Made by a program: the position numbers and the translations under genes. A stretch of 6,890 nt of DNA from Alistipes sp. GTDB taxonomy: Bacteria > Bacteroidota > Bacteroidia > Bacteroidales > Rikenellaceae. This document shows positions 1 through 5,499 of the stretch, piece by piece (the first letter of the stretch is position 1; every line of letters begins with the position of its first letter). The stretch covers positions 1 through 6,890 of the forward strand of contig JAFZDR010000012.1 in assembly GCA_017561105.1 (NCBI GenBank). Reading direction: 5' to 3'. Under the pieces are notes generated by a model. That model saw only the letters and a list, made by a program, of their open reading frames with translations, was not told the DNA's origin and did no database searches.

Positions 1-1344
1 ACATACGACAAAATCCAGAAGCAGCTCCATGAGTATGCCGAGCCTGGATATATGGAGTACAAGAGTGCTGAGTTGTTCATCAAGCACCTCGAGGAGCACG
101 GTTTCAAGGTGGAGCGTGGCGTTGCAGGTATTCCGACCGCTTTTGTTGCGAGCTACGGCTCGGGCAAGCCGGTTATGGCGGTGCTTGCCGAGTACGACGC
201 ACTTCCTGGTTTGTCGCAGGACGCATCTCCAAAGAACAACCCTGTTGTTGAGGGTGGCTATGGCCACGCTTGCGGCCACAACCTTATTGGTACAGGCGCA
301 TTGTCGGCAGCAGTGGCAGTGTCGAAATGGTTGGCTGAGGGCCACCAGGGAACTATTCGCTTGTATGGCTGTCCTGCAGAAGAGGGCGGTGGCGGCAAGA
401 CCTATATGGTACGCGAGGGTCTCTTCAAAGATGTAGATTGCGCAATCTCATATCACCCTTCACGCCGCAACGATATCCTCAGCAAATCGCAATCGGCAAA
501 GATCGGTATCATCTTCGAGTACGAGGGTAAGACTGCTCACGCGGGCGCAACTCCGTACGATGGTCGTTCGGCTCTCGATGCAGTCGAGGCGTTGAACTAT
601 ATGATGAATCTCAATCGTGAGCATATCCATCCTGATTGCCGTATGCACTATGTTATCACCAACGGTGGTGAGGCTCCGAATATCGTACCTGATAAGGCGC
701 AGGTGTATTACTACCTCCGTCATCCAAATCCTACAATTTTGAAGGATCTCTTGAAGCGTACATTGGCTGCAGCCGAGGGTGCTGCTATGGGTACAGGCAC
801 AACCGTTAAATATAGCTATGTGAGCGGAACCTATCCGGTCTTGCGCAATGATCACCTTGCTTATATGGCACAGCGCAACTTCGAAAAGGTGGGTGGTGTG
901 ATGCTTACCGATGAGGAGAAGGCCTATGTCAATGAGTTGTATCGCAATGCGGGACAGACCGGCGAGGTCGATTTTTCTAAGTTCGAGAAGGTTTTACCTC
1001 TCAAGGAGTATTCTATTGGTAGCGGTGGCTCTGATGATACGGGCGATGTATCGCAGGTGGTGCCACTCTGCCGCGTGCAGACTTGTGTAAGTCCTTTGAC
1101 TTCGCACACTTGGCACTTCGCTTCAATTAGTGGCACCTCTATCGGAACCAAGGCAATGCTTAACGCAGCAAAGACTATCTGCCTTACCTTTATCGAGCTC
1201 TACAAGAATCCTAAGGAGCTGAAGAAGGTTCGCGAGGAGTGGGAGTCTGTTCAGGGTAAGGACTATAAGCACGAGTGCTTGGTAGGCAACGAACCTCCGG
1301 CACTGGAGTACTTTTACAACAAGGCAAAGAAGAGTCAGAAATAG
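1..1344 (+). CDS. AbgB-like M20-family metallo-amidohydrolase, copy 1 (5' end outside window)
   Basis: The reading frame is open from base 1 and ends at TAG 1342-1344, giving 447 residues. It begins inside the domain: codon 1 aligns with residue 25 of copy 2, so about 24 residues probably lie upstream and the first in-frame ATG (position 52) is internal. Family M20 enzymes hydrolyse amide bonds of N-acyl amino acids or small peptides using two metal ions; E. coli AbgB (about 480 residues) acts with AbgA on p-aminobenzoyl-glutamate. Visible motifs are HACGH (265-279; Cys and His metal ligands of the M20D type), CPAEE (370-384; catalytic and ligand Glu), YHP (451-459), the lid-domain start HAGATP, GSDDTGD (1027-1047) and the C-terminal SHTWHF with its ligand His at 1105-1107. 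The stretch from IPTAFVAS to EYDALPGLSQ closely resembles AbgB. No abgA or abgT gene is in the window, so the substrate is inferred only. It is followed 21 bp later by its paralogue. Confidence 0.9.
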   Translation, partial: TYDKIQKQLHEYAEPGYMEYKSAELFIKHLEEHGFKVERGVAGIPTAFVASYGSGKPVMAVLAEYDALPGLSQDASPKNNPVVEGGYGHACGHNLIGTGALSAAVAVSKWLAEGHQGTIRLYGCPAEEGGGGKTYMVREGLFKDVDCAISYHPSRRNDILSKSQSAKIGIIFEYEGKTAHAGATPYDGRSALDAVEALNYMMNLNREHIHPDCRMHYVITNGGEAPNIVPDKAQVYYYLRHPNPTILKDLLKRTLAAAEGAAMGTGTTVKYSYVSGTYPVLRNDHLAYMAQRNFEKVGGVMLTDEEKAYVNELYRNAGQTGEVDFSKFEKVLPLKEYSIGSGGSDDTGDVSQVVPLCRVQTCVSPLTSHTWHFASISGTSIGTKAMLNAAKTICLTFIELYKNPKELKKVREEWESVQGKDYKHECLVGNEPPALEYFYNKAKKSQK

Positions 1345-1365
1345 CATCACATAAATAGTCTATCA

Positions 1366-2784
1366 ATGAAACTTCTCATAGCATCATTTATGTTGCTCTC
1401 AAACATCGGTTTAGAGTGGTTTGATTCGCATTTCCATACCTACGATAAGATTCAAAAGCAGGTTTTCGAATATGCCGAACCCGGCTTTATGGAGTACAAA
1501 AGCTCGGAGTTGTTTATACGACACCTCAAAAAGAATGGCTTTAAGATTGAGCGAGGCGTTGCTGGTATGCCAACAGCCTTTGTCGCTTCGTTTGGCTCGG
1601 GCAAACCCGTAATGGCGGTACTTGCCGAGTACGATGCTTTGCCAGGCTTGTCGCAAGATACTACTCCACATAATAGTCCAATGGTTGAGGGAGGATACGG
1701 ACACGCTTGCGGACACAACCTTATCGGAACGGCAGCCTTGTCGGCTGCTGTAGCAGTGTCGAAGTGGCTTGCCAAGGGGCATCAGGGAACAATTCGAGTG
1801 TATGGTTGCCCTGCCGAAGAGAGCGGTGGCGGCAAGACCTATATGGTACGCGAGGGGCTATTTGACGATGTCGATTGTGCCATCTCCTACCACCCAACGA
1901 GACGTAATCAAATCCTCCGTAGTCCGCATTCGGCAATGATTGGCATTCTCTTCGACTTCGAAGGCAAGACCTCGCACGCGGGCGCTACTCCGCACGAAGG
2001 ACGCTCGGCACTTGATGGCGTGGAGGCATTGAACTATATGATGAATCTCAATCGTGAGCATATCCACCCAAACTGCAGAGTACACTATGTGATAACCAAT
2101 GGTGGTGAGGCTCCGAATATCGTACCCGATAAGGCACAGGTCTTCTACCAACTTCGACACCCCGACCCCAAGGTAGCGAAGGATTTGTTGAAGCGCACAA
2201 TAGCCGCTGCTGAGGGTGCAGCCTTGGGTACAGGTACAACTGTTAAACATACCTTTGTTTGCGGTACTTATCCAATATTGCGTAACTTGCATCTTGCTCG
2301 AATAGCACATCGCAACCTCAAAAAAGTGGGCGGCGTTATGCTCACCGACGAGGAAAAAGAGTATGTTAAGGTGTTGTATCGCAATGGAGGGCAAAAGAAA
2401 GAGGTGGATTTTTCGCGATACGAAAGTATCGTGCCTTTCCGTGAGCAATTATCGTCAGCTGGAGGTGGCGCAGATGATACAGGCGATGTTTCGCAAGTAG
2501 TACCACTCTGTCGTGTGGAGACTTGCACTAGCCCTATGACTGCGCACACTTGGCCTTTTGCTTGTATAAGTGGTACAACTATCGGCACCAAGGCGATGTT
2601 GAACGCCGCAAAGACCATCTACCTTACATTTGTTGAGCTCTATCAGAACCCAGAGGAGCTGAAGAAGATTCGCCAGGAGTGGGAGCGCGTGCAGGGCAAG
2701 GACTACAAGCATGAGTGCTTGGTAGGCAACGAGCCTCCTGCATTGGAGTATTTCAGAAATAAGGCTAAGCAGAGCAGTCGATAG
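1366..2784 (+). CDS. AbgB-like M20-family metallo-amidohydrolase, copy 2
   Basis: This is a complete 472-residue protein, close to the usual AbgB length, and about 79% identical to copy 1 in a hand alignment with one single-residue indel near residue 364. All expected active-site residues are present: H113-A-C115-G-H117, E151/E152 in CPAEE, H176 in YHP, the lid domain from about 200 (HAGATP 204-209), DDTGD 370-374 and H394 in AHTWPF. It should be an active metal-dependent amidohydrolase; p-aminobenzoyl-glutamate or another N-acyl amino acid is a family-based guess. The start is uncertain. ATG 1366 gives a short hydrophobic N-terminus (residues 3-15) with no AxA cleavage site, directly joined to the catalytic domain at about residue 18; ATG 1390 (Met9) is an alternative. 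There is no Shine-Dalgarno site, as is usual in Bacteroidetes. The 21-bp gap after copy 1 suggests one transcript, which ends at the hairpin 19 bp after the stop. Confidence 0.92.
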   Translation: MKLLIASFMLLSNIGLEWFDSHFHTYDKIQKQVFEYAEPGFMEYKSSELFIRHLKKNGFKIERGVAGMPTAFVASFGSGKPVMAVLAEYDALPGLSQDTTPHNSPMVEGGYGHACGHNLIGTAALSAAVAVSKWLAKGHQGTIRVYGCPAEESGGGKTYMVREGLFDDVDCAISYHPTRRNQILRSPHSAMIGILFDFEGKTSHAGATPHEGRSALDGVEALNYMMNLNREHIHPNCRVHYVITNGGEAPNIVPDKAQVFYQLRHPDPKVAKDLLKRTIAAAEGAALGTGTTVKHTFVCGTYPILRNLHLARIAHRNLKKVGGVMLTDEEKEYVKVLYRNGGQKKEVDFSRYESIVPFREQLSSAGGGADDTGDVSQVVPLCRVETCTSPMTAHTWPFACISGTTIGTKAMLNAAKTIYLTFVELYQNPEELKKIRQEWERVQGKDYKHECLVGNEPPALEYFRNKAKQSSR

Positions 2785-2802
2785 ATAGATAAAAAAAACA
2801 AC

Positions 2803-2838
2803 AAAAGGGGTTGACACCGAAAAGTGACAACCCCTTTT
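2803..2838. terminator. Bidirectional intrinsic terminator between convergent genes
   Basis: AAAAGGGGTTG (2803-2813) pairs perfectly with CAACCCCTTTT (2828-2838), an 11-bp stem around a 14-nt loop. Inside the loop CAC/GTG can add three pairs beyond an A-A mismatch. A further CAAC/GTTG pairing outside the stem is possible if one T bulges. T-rich sequence follows on the + strand and an A8 run (2791-2798) precedes, which reads as a T tract on the - strand. The hairpin starts 19 bp after the stop of copy 2 and ends 18 bp before the stop of the leftward DUF5020 gene, so it can serve both operons. Confidence 0.85.
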
Positions 2839-2855
2839 TGTTGTAGGACTTTTGC

Positions 2856-3578
2856 TTAGAATGTCCACTTAATAGCAACGGTAGGAATTGCGTAGAAGCC
2901 TTTGTTTACAAAGTTGTTGGACAGCTCAACCTCGGTACCAACGCTCAAGTTGAACTTGTCGCAACCCTTGATTGCGTTGAAGTTAAACCACAACTGAGGC
3001 TCGGCAAGGAGGATGTAGTCTGTGCCCTGCCAAGCACGATGCTCGCGCCAAAAATCGATAAAGCCGATAAAACTCAAATACTTGTGCGCAAAGGTTACAC
3101 CCCAAACACCTGTAATCTGGAAGTTGTGCATCGACTTGCTATTGTGTGGGATAAGCTTATAAGATGCGGTAATCGACCAAGTCTTCGAGAAGTCCTTCGA
3201 GTGACCCGAGTAAGTTGCACCAAAGAGGAAAGCATCGTCGTAACTCTTGCTTATGCGATCCAAACCGCCATTGTACTCGATGTGAGCCGATAACCAATTA
3301 ACCTTCGAGTTCTGCCAGAAGTTCAACTCACGAGCAATCTCCCAATATGCACCTTGCACACCCTGGTTGTAGTTCATATCAACGAAGAAGAAGGTCGAAC
3401 CCCACTTGTCGGGACGGAACATTTCGACAGTTGAGGTGAGAGCTGGACGAGCATCGGCCTTGTTTTCGCTATTGAGCGACTTGTAAGCGTGACGACCAAA
3501 GTCGTAGTGGAGCTGCATATTCTGTGCCTTTGCCGACAGTGTGCCGACCAACAAGATAAGTAGTAAAAATCTCTTCAT
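2856..3578 (-). CDS. DUF5020-family, Tsx-like outer-membrane beta-barrel protein
   Basis: This 240-residue protein has a clear Sec signal peptide: K2-R3, hydrophobic residues 4-14, then A16-K17-A18 before Gln19 as the likely signal peptidase I site. The mature part, with NMQLHYDFGR near its start, TVEMFRPDKWGSTFFFVDM and GAYWEIARELNFW, matches what I recall of the Bacteroidetes DUF5020 family, related to the nucleoside-specific channel Tsx. Alternating hydrophobic and polar residues, many aromatics and a C-terminal Phe (KWTF) fit a beta-barrel inserted in the outer membrane. The length is normal for the family and the gene looks intact. It is the second gene of a leftward operon; only 14 A/T-rich bases separate it from the phosphoesterase stop, and no promoter of its own is visible there. 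Transport of nucleosides is inferred from Tsx and is not shown by the sequence. Confidence 0.88.
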   Translation of the reverse strand: MKRFLLLILLVGTLSAKAQNMQLHYDFGRHAYKSLNSENKADARPALTSTVEMFRPDKWGSTFFFVDMNYNQGVQGAYWEIARELNFWQNSKVNWLSAHIEYNGGLDRISKSYDDAFLFGATYSGHSKDFSKTWSITASYKLIPHNSKSMHNFQITGVWGVTFAHKYLSFIGFIDFWREHRAWQGTDYILLAEPQLWFNFNAIKGCDKFNLSVGTEVELSNNFVNKGFYAIPTVAIKWTF

Positions 3579-3592
3579 AGTTATTTAATTTA

Positions 3593-5260
3593 TCAGTGGA
3601 AAATCATTTGTGCCTTCATTCGTAAGGTTAACGGCAGAGGCGCATCGCCATATTTCGATTTTGAGGTCTGGAACTGCACGCCCCAATAGCTGCTGTTGTG
3701 GGTAATGCCTGCCGAGTAGGTGCTGGTTAGGAAGTAGGTGCTGTTGCCGTAGAAACCTACATTCTCGGGAATATCAATAGGTTCGCCGTTTGAGAACGCC
3801 TGCACATCCTCGACTATAATTTTTACGGCGGTTGCATCTGTAAAATAGGTGTCGTTCGCAACATAGAAACCCTGTCCTTTGGCGGTAAATGTCACCTCTA
3901 CATAGTTTGGCATATCCTCGATATCTGCGACCACGCATCCTGTTTTGCTTGGGTTCTCCATAAAGTCTTTGGCTGAAAGATAGTGCTTTTGCTTCTCTTC
4001 AACGACTTGTGGGGTGGTGTCGAGTCGGTATGTTGCGATAGGCAGATACTGCCCACGCTTGAAATCAACACCAAGCACCTCTACATAGTTCTCATGAACC
4101 TCAATCACTGCGCCTTCAGAACCGTGAACATTATCCACGCGTGTTGTTCCGTCCGAGGTGATTGGAACACCGCACGATGGAATATGTACGCACCATCCCG
4201 ACGATCTCTCGCTGTCTGTTTTGGTGGTGTAAATGTTGGCTCTATCCTGATATGTTTGTAGTTTCCATTCCCAATGCGAGTGACCGCTGAACCACAAGGT
4301 GTTAGGGTAGCTGTCGCAAAGGTCTTGAAGGGTAGCCAACTGCGTGCCTTTGAGCCAGTTACCCGACGGATAAATCTCGTTCAGATTGCCAGCTCTGTCG
4401 GGAAAGAATGGGTGCGTGAAGATAAAGCATCGTTCATTGCGATACTCCTCGAGCTTATCCTCCAACCATAAAAGGCTGCTCTCGAGGTAGATTGTCGAGC
4501 TGAACTTCCAACGCGACATGCCGAGGAAGAGGAAGTGATCGACCTTGCCGTTTATCTCTACCGATTTTTCGAATACTAGAGGGAAACCAGTATATTGAGT
4601 CCAAAGAGCTGTGTCGATGTGATCTCCACTGCTTGTACAGTCGTGGTTGCCGGTAACGGTATAGACCGGTATGTCGGCCTGAGAGGTTATCTCCTTGAAC
4701 AAAGAAAACTCCTCCTCAGCTCCATTTTGAGAGATATCGCCACAGATGCAGGTCATTATAGCGCCCTTCGCTTTGAAGAATGCAAGAGCATCTATAAAGT
4801 CTGTATCAGGATAGATGGCCGAGCGACCAAGATGTACATCCGACAATACTCCAACGCTATAAATTGGTGCTTCGGACGAGTCGTTGCTCAGTGTCGATAG
4901 CTGAATTGCACCCTGGCGCTCTCCGTAGGCGTCGTAAATACCAATTGCCTCAGCACCGCGAGGCGCTATGTTTACATCGATAAAATCTTCGTAACGAGCA
5001 AGTGATTCCAAACTGAGAGTGCAGATAGACGAGAAGTTGACCATTGTCTGTCCGCTGCCTTTCTCGTAGATGAGAGTGTATGTGCCCGGGATGAATGAAG
5101 TGACTTCGATACTATTTCCGTCGAGCACCTCACCGATCACATTCTCCTCTATCGGTGGCGTAACTTCGGTATCGGCCGGCTCAAATGAATCGTCGGCAGT
5201 ACAGCCCACGATAAACGTGGTCAAACCCAACATCCAGGCGAGAAACTTGCGGACTTTCAT
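3593..5260 (-). CDS. Calcineurin-like metallophosphoesterase lipoprotein
   Basis: This 555-residue protein carries a lipoprotein signal: basic K2-R4-K5, hydrophobic core 7-18 and lipobox I17-V18-G19-C20. The following TADDSFE has acidic residues at +3/+4, resembling Bacteroidetes surface-export signals. After a small beta-rich region (about 45-125) comes a complete metallophosphoesterase domain (about 134-350): D141-V-H143, G174-D175, G204-N-H-D207, H283 in FTHPF and G326-H-S-H329. These are the conserved ligands of the two-metal phosphoesterase site, so the enzyme should hydrolyse phosphomonoesters or diesters outside the inner membrane. Residues about 405-555 form a further beta-rich region I do not recognise. 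The substrate is unknown; nucleotides are a possibility given the Tsx-like partner gene 14 bp downstream. ATG 5258-5260 is chosen because it gives the whole lipoprotein signal. It is the first gene of the operon, with a promoter at 5318-5325. Confidence 0.9.
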   Translation of the reverse strand: MKVRKFLAWMLGLTTFIVGCTADDSFEPADTEVTPPIEENVIGEVLDGNSIEVTSFIPGTYTLIYEKGSGQTMVNFSSICTLSLESLARYEDFIDVNIAPRGAEAIGIYDAYGERQGAIQLSTLSNDSSEAPIYSVGVLSDVHLGRSAIYPDTDFIDALAFFKAKGAIMTCICGDISQNGAEEEFSLFKEITSQADIPVYTVTGNHDCTSSGDHIDTALWTQYTGFPLVFEKSVEINGKVDHFLFLGMSRWKFSSTIYLESSLLWLEDKLEEYRNERCFIFTHPFFPDRAGNLNEIYPSGNWLKGTQLATLQDLCDSYPNTLWFSGHSHWEWKLQTYQDRANIYTTKTDSERSSGWCVHIPSCGVPITSDGTTRVDNVHGSEGAVIEVHENYVEVLGVDFKRGQYLPIATYRLDTTPQVVEEKQKHYLSAKDFMENPSKTGCVVADIEDMPNYVEVTFTAKGQGFYVANDTYFTDATAVKIIVEDVQAFSNGEPIDIPENVGFYGNSTYFLTSTYSAGITHNSSYWGVQFQTSKSKYGDAPLPLTLRMKAQMIFH

Positions 5261-5317
5261 AATCGTATCGTTGCAGATGATTGCATTTCGAATAGCACCA
5301 TTAGGACTATTCTACTG

Positions 5318-5325
5318 CAAATATA
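5318..5325 (-). promoter_or_regulatory. Putative -7 element for the phosphoesterase operon
   Basis: The - strand reads TATATTTG, an exact match to the Bacteroidetes -7 consensus TAnnTTTG, about 57 bp upstream of the phosphoesterase start. No good -33 TTTG lies at the usual spacing; the nearest TTG (complement of 5338-5340) is only 12 bp away. The promoter may therefore be weak or need an activator. The predicted transcript has a leader of roughly 50 nt. Confidence 0.5.
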
Positions 5326-5422
5326 GCGATAATGCTTCAATTCTCGGTGCTTGTTACGCTCTTTTTTGCGAGAAAGATTTGTTTGACAGGCAATTGTCGG
5401 AGGAGTGATACCAGATAGCATC

Positions 5423-5439
5423 TTTTGCATATTGCAAAA
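5423..5439. repeat. Perfect inverted repeat over the -33 element (candidate operator)
   Basis: TTTTGCA-TAT-TGCAAAA has 7-bp perfect arms and a 3-bp spacer. Its left arm contains the whole -33 TTTG of the transporter promoter and its right arm fills part of the spacer before the -7 element. Position and symmetry fit a binding site for a dimeric regulator, most simply a repressor. The A/T-rich arms make chance symmetry possible. No regulator gene is in the window. Confidence 0.5.
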
Positions 5440-5454
5440 ATTATTGTATCTTTG
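5424..5454 (+). promoter_or_regulatory. Bacteroidetes-type promoter of the peptide transporter gene
   Basis: TTTG at 5424-5427 and TATCTTTG at 5447-5454 are separated by 19 bp. This fits the Bacteroides primary sigma consensus (TTTG, then TAnnTTTG). Transcription would start near 5461, giving a leader of about 40 nt that is very A/T-rich up to the ATG at 5500 and has no Shine-Dalgarno site, as is normal in this phylum. Confidence 0.8.
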
Positions 5455-5499
5455 TTCCGAATTGAAATAATTTTTTATTAACTATAAACACTAAAAACT

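Larger units (their letters stand above)
1..2784 (+). repeat. Tandem gene duplication (two amidohydrolase paralogues)
   Basis: Bases 1-1344 and 1438-2784 are direct, head-to-tail homologous copies. Protein identity is about 79%, and most third codon positions have diverged, so the duplication is old. Against that background some blocks are identical at the nucleotide level: 592-629 with 2029-2066 (38 nt) and 386-419 with 1823-1856 (34 nt). Confidence 0.85.

Noticed and set aside
29..436. A 135-codon + strand frame overlapping the start of copy 1
   Set aside because: It is out of frame with the M20 enzyme, and its Ser/Arg/Leu-rich product has no domain. The overlapping enzyme is certain.
1858..2448. 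A 196-codon open frame on the - strand opposite amidohydrolase copy 2
   Set aside because: It mirrors the codons of a conserved enzyme and a related open frame occurs opposite copy 1, as expected from the paralogy. It has no promoter or family resemblance.
2781..2790. ATAGATAGAT short tandem repeat after the stop of copy 2
   Set aside because: Only two and a half 4-bp units; too short to have meaning beyond giving a nearby extra stop.
2455..2868. A 137-codon - strand frame crossing the terminator
   Set aside because: It runs through the hairpin and antisense to the conserved end of copy 2, starts with GTG inside the DUF5020 gene, and has no family resemblance.
5390..5405. GACA...TGTC symmetry around CAATTG in the divergent intergenic region
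   Set aside because: Only four-base arms with a spacer; this is expected by chance and does not line up with either promoter.
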